Notes under the pieces: generated by a model | Told to the model about the DNA's origin: nothing | Database searches by the model: none | What the model saw: the letters and a program-made list of their open reading frames with translations, nothing else | Shown here: piece by piece, positions 30,481 to 41,252 of the stretch | Numbering within the stretch: the first letter of the stretch is position 1 | How the letters are laid out: every line of letters begins with the position of its first letter | Made by a program: the position numbers and the translations under genes | Assembly: GCF_033568475.1 (NCBI RefSeq) | Contig: NC_133122.1 | Location: 72,873,442 to 72,937,441 of the forward strand | DNA length: 64,000 nucleotides | Source: Henckelia pumila | Lineage: Eukaryota > Streptophyta > Magnoliopsida > Lamiales > Gesneriaceae | Direction: 5' to 3'

Positions 30481-31172
30481 CCCATGCACCCAAGGGTACA
30501 GAGGAAATTGGGAACAATAATCCCCAATCTCAGAATCACGTTTCCCCATTTTCTTCTTCTTAGTCTTAGATCTCAATTTGAGAAACCCCTTTTTCTTCTT
30601 TTTTTAAAGTTTTTCTGAGTTGGCCATCCGTCGGCCTCCACATCCAGGCCATGGCAACGTCGGTGGGTTCCCCACCGCAGCACCGACGGCACCGGACACG
30701 AGGCCGGCTGCGACCTTGCTAGCCACAAGAAAATTTTTGGTGCTGGGGTCGGTCCATTTCTTCTTGAGCACGTCGTAGAGACCCATTCTGGTCATCGAGT
30801 AGAGGGTCTGTCGGAGAAGGGTGGTGGACATGCCGGAGAAAAGGGCCGCTGCCCCGTCCTGCTATGATCCGAAGCCCCACGGCAACGGGTCCGACACTGG
30901 CGACGGTAGAGGCGGTGGTAGATGGATATGGTGCCCAGAGGCGGAGGCGTCGTGGAAGGCCAAAGCTGGGCAGAGATTTCGGGCGGCCGAGGAGATGGCC
31001 AAGATGGTGATGGGATCGAAGATGGAGTTTTCTTTGTATTAAAGAAGACGAAGTTTCATTTCATAAGAAGTTTTATTTGATAAATTGGGCCAAATTTTTT
31101 TTTAAAAAAATCAATAAAAAAATGTGGTGGCGCCCTAATTTCCCATGAACTCAAGGGTGCACGGGAACACTC
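30481..31172. mobile_element. Pack-type element carrying a host gene fragment
   Basis: The carrier gene fragment at 30630-31040 sits between imperfect inverted repeats of about 33 bp: left 'cccatgcacccaagggtac...ggaaattggg' (30481-30512), right, read on the minus strand, 'cccgtgcacccttgagttc...ggaaattaggg' (to about 31162). A GC-rich gene piece between matching inverted termini in AT-rich DNA is what Pack-MULE-like or hAT captures look like. No target duplication could be found because both flanks are TA repeats. Confidence 0.5.
30630..31040 (-). pseudogene. Mitochondrial dicarboxylate carrier (DIC/UCP-like) gene fragment
   Basis: Read on the minus strand, pieces in different frames match the N-terminal half of plant DIC-type inner-membrane carriers: a segment like LCPALAF, then VGPVAVGLRII, then the continuous piece from 30831 (MSTTLLRQTLYSMTRMGLYD ... 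GLVSGAVGAAVGNP) covering transmembrane helices 2-3. The first mitochondrial carrier signature and the C-terminal half are missing. The frame is lost after GNP and again upstream. Intact family members exchange malate, oxaloacetate or phosphate across the inner mitochondrial membrane. This copy cannot. Confidence 0.8.
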
Positions 31173-31763
31173 CGATATACATATATATATATATATGTAT
31201 GTATATACTAAACATGTATTAGTGGTATATATATTGGTTAAGATTTTTTCAAAATTCCACAAATATCCCTCTAACTTCTCTCACATTTCAATCCCCTTAA
31301 TTTTATCTCTATATTACCTTTATCTCTTTATTTATTAAACAATTATTGAAATAATGAAAATTACTTAATATTTAATATATTTACAAATATTTATAATTTT
31401 ATGTTATTTTTTCATTCAAAATAAATTAATTATATGTGATTTAAAATTATAATAATTTTTTTTATTTTATATATACAAATATTATACTCTCGCCAAACGT
31501 GTGCATTGATGACTTATATATATAAAAGTTTGAAACACCCATAATAACTGCTTTGGTCCTCAATGAGACATTAACATCAACTTACATATCTAACTTATAA
31601 AAATACACATTCATTTGAAGATCAAAAATCAAAAGTATACTCTTTATACTATCGGAGAGAATTCATCATCGTTTCCAATTTAAAAATCATAAAAACGCTT
31701 ATTAATTTCTTTGCACTTAATATTATATTTTATTCCTAATATTCCTTAATTAATTTTTTTTAG
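31173..31763. other. AT-rich intergenic DNA
   Basis: Very AT-rich sequence with a (TA)n tract near 31182-31200 and scattered poly-A/T runs. I see no gene or defined element. Confidence 0.4.
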
Positions 31764-32088
31764 TGGGAAAATAATTTAATTTTTTAGGTCCATTAACTTC
31801 TTTTTTTTTGGTTTTGATCCATTAGTTTTTCAAATTTAATTTGGTTTCGGTACACTAACTTTTAATTTTCGATTATTTTGGTCCAATTGTTGACATGACA
31901 TCTGTCATCATTTTCCAATGACAAGTCAGCATTTTTCGATGTCACGTCAGCATCTTCCGGTGCCACACCATCCGTTAGACCAAAATAGCCAAAAATTAAA
32001 AGTTAGTGTACCAAAACAAAACTTTGAAAAGTTAATGGAACAAAACCAAAAAATGGGCAAGTTATTGGGCCAAAAAAACTATTTTTCT
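31764..32088. mobile_element. Foldback MITE-like element, copy 2
   Basis: The left arm (ggtccattaactt...ggttttgatccattag...ttggtttcggtacactaactttt) is the inverted complement of the right arm (aaaagttagtgtaccaaaacaaaac...aatggaacaaaaccaaa). The centre (31890-31965) has GC-richer text with repeated 'tgacatgacatctgtca'-like and 'cacgtcagcat' words. Same family as 29678-29954. Confidence 0.7.
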
Positions 32089-32161
32089 TTTTTAGTTACA
32101 TAATTTTTATTTATTATAATAAATTGTGTACGTACCTCGATTGCTAGTATGTGTGTGTATA

Positions 32162-32482
32162 TCTATACTACATAAATAGTTGAGCAGCTTAGATTGAAGA
32201 CACCAATCTTTTTTTTTCCCAAAATTGCCCTTATATATTATATAAATAAGTAAATTTGATTTTATTTATATATAATTCCCTAATATTCTCAACTAACCAC
32301 TATAAATAGGATAAAATAATAAATAACTTTAAATTTTATTTTAAAAATGAAAAATATTAAAAATTATTGAAAAAAAAATTTAATATTATATATAACATAT
32401 ACTATATATATTATATTATTCTATACATACAATAGATTATATTACTTTATACACACGTAATGCGTGTGTGCGATTATCCTAA
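32162..32482 (+). mobile_element. Short non-autonomous Helitron (321 bp)
   Basis: Starts with TC after an A (tctatactacataaatag), as plant Helitrons do. It ends with a GC-rich hairpin (acacacgtaatgcgtgtgt, about 32450-32469), a 9-10-base tail and CTAA followed by a host T. No terminal repeat or target duplication is expected. Non-coding. Confidence 0.72.
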
Positions 32483-32719
32483 TATACATATAAACCAAAT
32501 TTTGGTATGTTGGTGGAGCTTTTTCCTAATACCGAAAATTTCCCTTTTAATTTTATCTCTTATATTCTATCATTTAATTTCAAATTTTGATAAATTTAAT
32601 TCAAACTAGTGATAGAAACACACGCAGTTGCGTGTGTGATATAATATATGAATATTTTATAAAAATTTTTTATGAAATAATGTATTATTTAGTAGTTGAA
32701 AATTAATTATTGGTAAGAT

Positions 32720-35700
32720 CAGGGGCGGATCTTCATAGGGGCTGTGGTGGGCTATAGCCCAGCCCAAAAAAAAAATTAGTTACTATATATATATTATATA
32801 TTACACAAAAAGCCCACAAAAAATCATATTTCATTTAGCAGCCCACGGCCCATCATACCACTTAATTCTCATTATACAATTTTCTTCTCATTGTTCCAAA
32901 TTTTTTGTTGACTGTTGACCTAAATCTCTCGCTTTCGTCAGGCGGGCTTCCTCTTCAACTAAAGCAATTTTATAATACGAATCCAAGTAATGTTCTCGGT
33001 TCTTTTATTTTTTTTAATTCAATATTATTTTGATTCAAACAAGGATTTATTGTCTATTTTCTTTAATATTGTTTCAGTTTTTCTTGTTTAACACTTTAAT
33101 AGTTTAATTCACATCCTTATTCTGTTTATTTTGTCCAAAATTATAAAGACTTGTGTTTATCATAATTAAACAATTATAGGATTTAGGAGACTTTCAATGT
33201 TATTATTCTGTGAGTTATGAGTACTATGATATAATTAAACAATTATTCTGTTTATTTTGTCCAATAAATGTTATAAAGCTATTAGGATTTAGGAGACTTT
33301 CAATTTTATAAAGCAATTAGGATTTACGAGATTCAATTTTATCAGTGAGTTATGAGTACTATGCTATCCTATTCCTTGTAAAAATGGGAAAACAAAAAAA
33401 ATCGTGTAAATTTTGTCTTGTTTAATTTTTTTGTTATATTCTGTTTTTTTTTTTTCCTTTAGAGAATAAAAATTAAACTTATTTATTGTATTTCATATTT
33501 GGTGTATTTGAATTTGGAGTGTAAGTGTGTAACACTCAACATTAATGGTATACAGATTCTAAAAAAATGGAATATCAACCTACTGCAAAGAAAGGAAAGA
33601 CATTGATATCCTCTTTTTTTAAGAAGAGAGATCGTCAAACTAGTGAAAGTTCTTCATCTACAGTCCCTCCAATGCAACATCATTCAAGTGAAGTTCTTTC
33701 CATTCCCAGTGTCCAACTTCCTTCAATTTCCTCTTCTAGCAAAGAACATCATTCATCCTCTATTTATATTGAACGAGATCCAGGAAAAAAAACAGATATG
33801 TGAGTATCATGTTAATGAACGAGATGAGATAAGACGTTCATATCTAAAGATGGGGCCTTATCAACCAGATATGTTGGAGTATCCGAGTACAAATTTTGGA
33901 AGTCAGAATCATCGATTTCAAAAAAAAATGGTTCCAGAAATTTCATTGGTTGGAGTATTCACCTTCAACAAATAAGGCATATTGTTTTTATTGTTTTCTT
34001 TTTATGAATGATGTTAATTCTTCTAATATTTCAGCATTGGTTAATGGAGGATTTGACAATTGGAAAAGGGTAAACCAAGGAAAATCATGTGCATTTCTTG
34101 CCCATATTGGTTCTATAGCTTCTTCGCCCCATACTATGTGTGAGAGAAAGGCCAAAAATTTGATGAGACCCTCACAACATATTGATAATTTGATGCATGC
34201 TCAATCTAGAGAGGAAAAAGAGAAAATTCGTTTGCGTTTGAGGACTTCAATTGTCACTGTTCGGTGGCTAGCACTTCAAGGTTGTGCCTTTAGAGGTAAC
34301 GATGAATCTCTATCTTCGTCTAATCGTGGGAATTTTCTTGAATTGGTGAAGGCTTTTGCAAAAATGAGTACAGAAATTGATAAATTTGTACTTGAGAATG
34401 CTCCAAAAAATGCCCAATATATTGCTCCAGAGATTCAAAAAAAGATTTTACATATTATGGCCAATAGAGTACGTCAGATGATTCGTGAAAAAGTTGGAGA
34501 TAAATGCTTTTGTATTCTTGTTGATGAAGCGCGAGATATATCAAAACGGGAGCAAATGGCCATTATCTTAAGGTTTGTGAATAATCATGGGATTTTGACA
34601 AAAAGATTTTTTGCCATCAAAAGTGTTAGCGACACTACCTCATTAAATTTGAAAAAAGAGATATCAAATGTTCTTGTTCATCATGATCTCGAGGTTAAGA
34701 AAATCAGAGGCCAAGGATATGATGGTGCTAGCAATATGCGTGGTGAATGGAATGGACTTCAAGCATTATTTCTCAGAGATTGTCCATGTGCATATTATGT
34801 TCATTGTTTTGCTCATCGATTACAACTAACATTGTTTTCTGCAGCGAAGGATGTCAGTATTATTTGGAAATTCTTTTCTCATCTCGATAGTGTTGTCAAC
34901 ATTGTCACTTCTTCTACTAAACGGATTGCTGAGTTACATACTGCACAAAGAAATGAAATCGAACAATTGTTGGCAACTGGAGAACGTGATTCTGGAAGTG
35001 GGGCAAATCAGATTGGTAATTTGCAACGAGCAGGAGCCACTCGTTGGAGTTCTCATTATGACTCAATAAAAAGCTTGATAGGTATGTACACTGCAACTTG
35101 TAAAGTTTTTGAAGTTCTTAGTGAACATTCTCCAAATGAAAGAGCTAAGGCTGAAGTTCGAGGGATTTACAGAAACATGGCAAGCTTTGAATTTGTTTTC
35201 ATTTTGCACCTAATGCACAAAGTTATGAGAACAACAGATGCTCTTTGTCAAATTTTTCAAAGAAAAACTCAAGACATTTTGGTTGCTATTTCATTTGTCT
35301 CTACTACCAAGACTATCCTTCAAGAATTTCGAGAATTCGGGTGGGAAGAATTTTTTCATGAAGTAAAAATGTTTTGTTCAAGAAATGAAATCGAAGTCCG
35401 TGACCTTGATTCTCCATATAAGATCAGTCGTTCCCGTCAGCAAACTACAGTCGAGCATCATTACCACTTTGTTGTCTTTAATGCAGCAATAGATTTCATC
35501 TTGATGGAGTTGAATACTCGATTTAATGAGTCATCGGTGGAACTTCTTTCTCTTAGTACATCTTTAGATCCAAAAAATTCATTTGCCTCATTTTGTTGTG
35601 ATGATATATGCAAGCTTGCAACAAAGTTTTATCCTGAAGATGTCACAGATCAAGACATCATTGCTTTAGAGTATGAGTTGATACATTTTAAGCATGATGT

Positions 35701-36123
35701 GATGCAGAATTTGAAGGTTTCCACACTTGTTGAGTTGTGTCAGCAATTGACTGAGAGCGAACGATCAAAGGTTTATGTTATGTTGACTAGATTGATTCAT
35801 CTTGTTTTGACGTTACCTGTTTCTACTGCCACTACTAAGCGAGCCTTTTCAGCAATGAAGCATGTGAAAACGTCACTTCGCAATAAAATGGAGGATGACT
35901 TTCTTGCCGACTGTTTGACACTCTATATTGAACGAGATCTAGCTAAAGATATAGATGTAGATTCTATTATAGATGAATTTTATGTTTCAAAAGCTCGCAG
36001 GGCACAACTTTGTTGAACAATATAATATAATGACTTTTTTGTTACATTTTTTTGGGTAATGATATATAGTTTATCAAATTAAGTTCAAGCCCACCCCGAT
36101 TCATATTCCTGGATCCGTCCCTG
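32720..36123 (+). mobile_element. hAT DNA transposon (3.4 kb) with 8-bp target duplication
   Basis: Terminal inverted repeats caggggcggatc / gatccgtccctg are flanked by a perfect 8-bp duplication GGTAAGAT (32712-32719 and 36124-36131), the hAT signature. The element holds one transposase gene and a 5' region of about 850 bp that could include promoter and introns. Ends and target duplication are intact, so the insertion is not old. Confidence 0.93.
33567..36016 (+). pseudogene. hAT transposase (ZMYM1/TTF-type), almost intact
   Basis: Coding starts at ATG 33567 with a Ser-rich N-terminus. It shifts frame in an A run at about 33785-33793 and again at about 33922-33930, then stays open for about 700 codons to TGA at 36014-36016. 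Domains: TTF-type zinc finger (YCFYCFLF near 33985), DUF4371/RNase H-like core with LVDEARDIS (about 34518) and GQGYDGASNMRG (about 34713), Cys-His motif CFAHRLQL (about 34807), and a C-terminal hAT dimerization domain (TTKRAFSAMKHVKTSLR, about 35828). Enzymes of this family cut and paste the element through a DDE active site. Two homopolymer frameshifts are the only damage seen, so sequencing error should be excluded before calling it dead. Confidence 0.85.
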
Positions 36124-36369
36124 GGTAAGATAATATAATTTTAATATGCTAATATAATCAAATTGATATTTGAGGTATATACGTGTGAAATTAATCATGA
36201 AACGATATGATACAGATTGGTTGAAGAAAAAGTGGAAGAGACTAGTGAGATAAGAAGTTGAAAAAAAGGTGGACAAAAAAAAGGTAAAATCGAAAGATGA
36301 TTTTTGGTGTGTTATGACACACAAAAAACAGTTACTATAAGACACTCAACATTCATATAATAGTAAAGA

Positions 36370-36530
36370 TTTTTTTTTTAGCCAATGGACCTCTAACTCA
36401 TGTGGAATGGGGTGTCCTTCGGGTCAACCTCTTTTTTAATAGAAAAGATTTTTTCAAAAAAAAGGTCTCTAATTAGTTTACGGATCACAAACAACACATG
36501 TGTGATGTCTCATACCATGCTAGTATATAA
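36370..36530. other. Short intergenic stretch
   Basis: AT-rich, with a T run and a weak hairpin (acacatgtgt near 36493) followed about 20 bases later by CTAGT. Too weak to call a Helitron end. Confidence 0.35.
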
Positions 36531-37125
36531 ATAGGGGTGTCAAAACTCAACTCAACCCGAAAAAAACGGGTTAGGGTTGGGTTTTTTGTGTTCGGGTTGA
36601 GTCGGGTTGATCCGAAAGTTAACCCGAAAAAAATAATTGGGTTCGGGTTGGGTTCGGGTCAACTACCCAAATTTTTTTTTTATTTTTATATAAAATTAAG
36701 AAAGATTTGCTACATTTGTATATATGGTATGTTTGAAAAAAAAATATTGTATATTGATATAATAGATTTTATTCATTTAATTTTATTTTGTACAATTTTT
36801 ATTTTTTATTTACTTTTTATTTTTTTGTAGCAAGTATACTTTAAATTTTCTACAACTAAACTTTTAAATTTAAATTATATATAAACTTAGATTTTGTTAT
36901 GTGATTAAATTAAATATTACTATTATTATTGTTTGTTTTGAATTTTTATTTAATTATTTTGTTAAAAAATTTAAAAAATCGGGTTGGTTCGAGTTGATCG
37001 GGTTAGCCGGGTTCGGGTTTCAGATTGACCATTTTCGGGTTGGTTCGGGTCGGGCTCGGATTCGGGTTGAGAAATTTTTAGGAAATATTTTCACCGATCC
37101 ACCCTGAACCCACCCGAATTGATAT
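36531..37125. repeat. GGGTT/CGGGTT-rich dispersed repeat
   Basis: Begins with 'aggggtgtcaaaactcaactcaacccg', a common start of plant MITE-like repeats. It has many interspersed copies of cgggtt and ggttcggg on both sides of an AT-rich centre (36680-36960). The right end (about 37100-37120) lacks the matching inverted terminus, so the element is truncated or of another type. No gene. Confidence 0.55.
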
Positions 37126-38174
37126 AATATAAAGAAAGATATTTTTAGTTTGACCTCCCGGTAAGCAATCCTCGATTCCATATTCTTCCAACAAGCCAAC
37201 TATATATCAAAATTCAACCATGTAAGAAAAGAAATGTCAACTATTCTTTTCTGATGTATATTTCGTAGTTGTCAATTTCTGTCATACCCTTTGGATATCA
37301 AGGCAGCCACATTCCATTTTGACATTTGCATGTACTTGTAATCCAGGATAAAATAAGAATATTTATCCATCATATCTATATATTCCAGCTACACCACCTT
37401 TTCTTGCCTATATATAATAATGGATCATCGTTTCGAAAAATATAATGATACATACATTTGACAAATACTTTCAATTCATAAAATTATTAAATGTGTCATA
37501 TATTTAGGCACATGCATTGCATATATAAGAAGAGAGTTCAATAAAGCCAAGGATGAATTGCCGGCGAGATAGCTATTATAATTTTTTTTAGGAAAAGCTA
37601 GATATTTATTTTTATAAATTATATACATACACGTACGGTTGAGTTTATTTGATATGTACCTCTATTATGTTGGCAATTTATCCATGGCTATGTTGGGCTC
37701 TCCTCTTAATTTCTTCGTTTTTTATATATATATATATAACATGAGAATTAACTATTGCTATATTTCGATGTGTACCAAGTAAATCTTATGTTTAACATAA
37801 TAGTCTACAAATCAGGCTAACTAGGTAAACTGCACAGAGTAAGCCTTATGCAAGAGGCTCGTCTGCTTGACCACTGGCTGATCAAATATTCTACTAACTC
37901 GAAAATCCTATGAGAGCAGGTTCTCCTCTTTTAGTGTGATGTGTATATGATTTTGATTTGACTTATTGTGTTGGTCATTTGGTCTCAAATGTTAAATATC
38001 CATGTATGAAATAGAGAATAATTATAAAACTTATTTATTGACAGACAGCATGCAACATCAAGTTAAGCTGGTGAAGGGTTCCGAAGCGTTTGATAAAAGA
38101 GTAGTTTCGTCACTTTGAAGGTAACATTTTATTGAATTATGATCATAATAATGAATCACTAACCGAATACAATG

Positions 38175-38176
<2 letters not shown>
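37126..38176. other. AT-rich intergenic DNA
   Basis: No ORF, RNA gene or defined mobile element recognised. Small (TA)n runs near 37722. Confidence 0.4.

Positions 38177-38239
<63 letters not shown>
38177..38239. repeat. (TA)n microsatellite
   Basis: Uninterrupted TA dinucleotides for about 60 bases. Confidence 0.97.
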
Positions 38240-38242
<3 letters not shown>

Positions 38243-38275
38243 CTTGTGTTTGCATTAAATGGGAGGATTTGAAAT

Positions 38276-39368
38276 TAGTGCCGGACCTGAGATTTTGAGG
38301 CATCAGACGAGCATAAAAAATAATGCCATCAAAGCTTAATATTCATATACTTTTTATCGACATAAATATAATAGTATTTGTAACATGAATTCTAGAAATA
38401 AAATATAGACAAAATATATCATCTAAAAGAATATGCATGTCATAAACAAATAATAAAAAAACTAATAAGATACAAACAAAATATAAAAATCATGTTCCAA
38501 ACAAGTACATAGTCATTTGAATATTGCTCATCTCGCAGTTTTGAAGCGAAAGTATTGATTAAAGTTTGCATAATCGACTTTCGCAACAATTTTTTTCTCC
38601 ATGGATAACATATCTAACCCCATTTAGACTTTTCATAAAATGATATTCTTGAAAATAAAACCTTCAATTCTCAAACCTAGAAAAAAATTCAGAACAATCC
38701 AATAATTCACTAATTTTAATAAAACCCAACATATACTTACACAAAATTAAACATAAATTATGGGAACAAGCTAGACTCTCAAAGTATATATCTGAAAGGT
38801 TAATTGAAATATTTGATTTATGATTGTTTCTCATTATCATTAAAATTCAAAATATTTCTGCAAGCATTCAAGTTCAAGCAATGTCCCTTTAAATTCAACA
38901 TGTTTTTGCAAATATTCAAAGTAGATAAGATATATACCCAATTTTAAAAATTTTAGATATTGAAAAAAAATCCAAATATGCTTGAGTTGTAGAACGAGAA
39001 TATATTATTTAATTAGTTTTCAATTTCTCCATTTTCTTTGGCGTTTCTCGAGTATGTGAATGGTTTTGTCTTCTCCCTCTCTTTAACGGTAAAAAATTGT
39101 TGAATATATATGTTGATTTCGTCTCCTTTGTTCAACTTGATATTGAATCTAGCTTGCCAATTTGTTTTCTGCTTATTTAGGTTTAAAATTAAGATATGAC
39201 TTTTTTTTTTTTAATATTTATTGATACAAATTAAAAAAAAAAGGTTTATCATTCATCGGTTATCAACTATTATTCATGAACCTATCATACCTCTTTTTAA
39301 TGATTTTTTTTTCCCAAAAATTTTTGGAACTGAGGCATTTGCCTCATTTAATACACTACAGGTCCGGG
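38276..39368. mobile_element. Possible non-autonomous hAT-like element (1.1 kb)
   Basis: The left end 'tagtgccggacctga...gaggca' and the right end, on the opposite strand, 'cccggacctgta...gaggca' form an imperfect inverted pair. The flanks TTTGAAAT (38268-38275) and TTTAAAAT (39369-39376) match at 7 of 8 bases. The interior is AT-rich and non-coding. The right terminus lacks the outermost bases, so the call is tentative. Confidence 0.4.
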
Positions 39369-39376
39369 TTTAAAAT

Positions 39377-40033
39377 GTATCACAATGATTCAAAAAATAA
39401 CTAGTTAAGCTGGTCTTAAAAAATTTATCATAAAATGAATGTGCCCAAAAAAAAACCAATGATTGTTTTTTAGTTTGTAAATTTGAAATTTGTGGCTTCA
39501 AATCCATAAATACAAATGAAATCTCATGGTTTGAGATGGAAAAAGCAAATGGTTAATTTCATACAATGTACATGTGAAAACTATATTGTGAAAACCTCCC
39601 ATGAATATTAACTCTCTGTGTTTTTAAATCTTGAGCACACGTACTTTGCAAACATGCATAGACAAGGTGTCTGTGATCAAAGTCTTAAAACATGATAATG
39701 CGTATACTCAAGTTTTGAAAACATGGGGAGTTAATAGATATTTTTTCGTAAAGAATTTTTAAAAATCTTGAAATTTTACAAAAATAATATATGCAATTAG
39801 TCCAAAATCAAAATATGTACTATGAGTTAGTTTAAATAGGGTTTTGGTCATATAGTGAGTTATAATTATGTGCTCTTACATTAAACATGGCTTTCTTTGT
39901 ATTTTTAGCCTTTTTTCCGTTTCTTTGTACTTTTAGCTTTTTATTTATGTAGAAGAGTTAACGCGACGTTAAATATTAATTACATCATTATTGACATGAC
40001 ATGTCCATAAAAAATTATAAGAGAATTTGATTT
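39377..40033. other. AT-rich intergenic DNA
   Basis: No gene. A phrase near 39600-39665 (ttaactctctgtg...cttgagcacacgtac) resembles the duplicated segment at 29022-29290. Confidence 0.4.
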
Positions 40034-41054
40034 TGTTAGGATCGGTTGAAAGTTTAGAGGGAGGGTGAATATACTTTCAAGCAGTTTAGTAAGAATGTTT
40101 GAACTCGTTCGGTTTAGTGAATGAGTTCGAAGCTTATCTTAATGTCAGATGTAATTTTACAAATAAAATGTGCGGAAATATGTCAAATTACAGATTTGAA
40201 ACACTGAGTGAGTATCAGTTTAGGTTGGGTGGTGATGGTGAGTAAACTGAAATAACACAGGCAATTGTTTATGGATGTTCGGAGATTTCAAACACTCCTA
40301 CGTCACCTCTTCTTCCACCTCGAAAGGATATCACTAGAACACTTTGAATTTTACAAGCAGTTTGCAAAACTCCGATCAAGTTTAGGACTTAGATACTTCC
40401 TAAACAAGAACTCCTAGTACAACACCTTAGTTTCAGTCCTAGACTGATGATAGAACAGAGTGAATACAACTCGAAATCTTTAGCACAAAAATTGATCCTA
40501 CAGTGATCAGAATAACACTTCGGCGTTTGTGCTTCGAGTTCTATGTTCAAATCTTGAGCTTGTAAAGCTTTGAGTATTCTCGTAAAATAGCAGAGCGTTT
40601 TTCTCGTGAGTTGCATACTCTGATCGATCAAGATCTCTATTTATACCCTTTGGATTTTCAACGGTCCTAAATTCAAATTGTTCTTCAAATATGGTTAAAA
40701 TTATTCCCGTTGGATTTGTCACTATCACCAACGAATTTTGGAGCCGACATTGCCCTTGGTATCGCAGCACTACCTTATGCAGAGTTGTCAGAGTACGAAT
40801 GATCTTATCTAGTAATGGCAAGGTAGTAGACTCATGTGGGTAAACTGATGCAGTCAGTTTGGCGAGTGTAAACTGATGGAATCAGTTTAGCAAGTGTAAA
40901 CTGATTAAGTCAATTTAGCATCTCTTAACCAGTTGAGCGCGGTTGTTGATCATGACGTAATTTAGTTTCAAATATCAGTTTAGCGCTTCTTAGTTGCTCA
41001 ATTAGTTTGACTTTATTTTACACTTTGTAAAAACCAAAACTAAATTTTCCATCA
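40034..41054 (-). repeat. Sirevirus 3' LTR with palindromic repeats
   Basis: About 1,021 bp; on the minus strand tgatggaaaattt...gatcctaaca. Near its start (40842-40925) is a run of three 28-base units built on aaactgat-n-atcagttt palindromes, plus related words near 40970. Such palindromic repeats upstream of the TATA box are a known feature of sirevirus LTRs. TATA box: minus-strand 'tataaatag' at 40638-40646. Confidence 0.75.
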
Positions 41055-41185
41055 ATTTCCCCCTTTTTGATGTTTATCAAAACTTTGAGATGGCAAGCAA
41101 TAAACTGATATTCAATATAAAATGTTCTGTGTGAAGGATATTCAGTTGCAAGTTTCTTCTAAATCTTCCCCTTTTTTGATAAACT
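41055..41185 (-). promoter_or_regulatory. Duplicated polypurine tracts
   Basis: On the minus strand 'aaaaaggggaag' (about 41164-41176) and 'aaaaagggggaaat' (41055-41070), the latter directly before the LTR start. They prime plus-strand DNA synthesis. Multiplied tracts are typical of sireviruses. Confidence 0.8.
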
Positions 41186-41252
41186 AATAAAGATCACGAG
41201 GTGAAGATATAATTGTAGATAACATAAGAAGATTGAAACAACACAAAATAAG

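Larger units (their letters stand above)
32606..36369 (-). mobile_element. Second Helitron, minus strand, split by a hAT element
   Basis: On the minus strand the 5' end TC (tctttactattatatgaatg) lies at 36369 after a host A. The 3' hairpin (cacacacgcaactgcgtgtgt, at 32617-32640) is followed by CTAG at 32609-32606 and a host T. Without the 3.4-kb hAT insertion (32720-36123) the element would be about 350 bp, close in size and terminal sequence to the Helitron at 32162-32482. Confidence 0.68.

Noticed and set aside
36485..36520. Possible third Helitron 3' end (hairpin then CTAGT)
   Set aside because: Hairpin only about 10 bases, about 20 bases from CTAGT, and no matching 5' TC end seen.
38058..38303. 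ORF with an Ile-Tyr repeat
   Set aside because: Translation of a (TA)n microsatellite.
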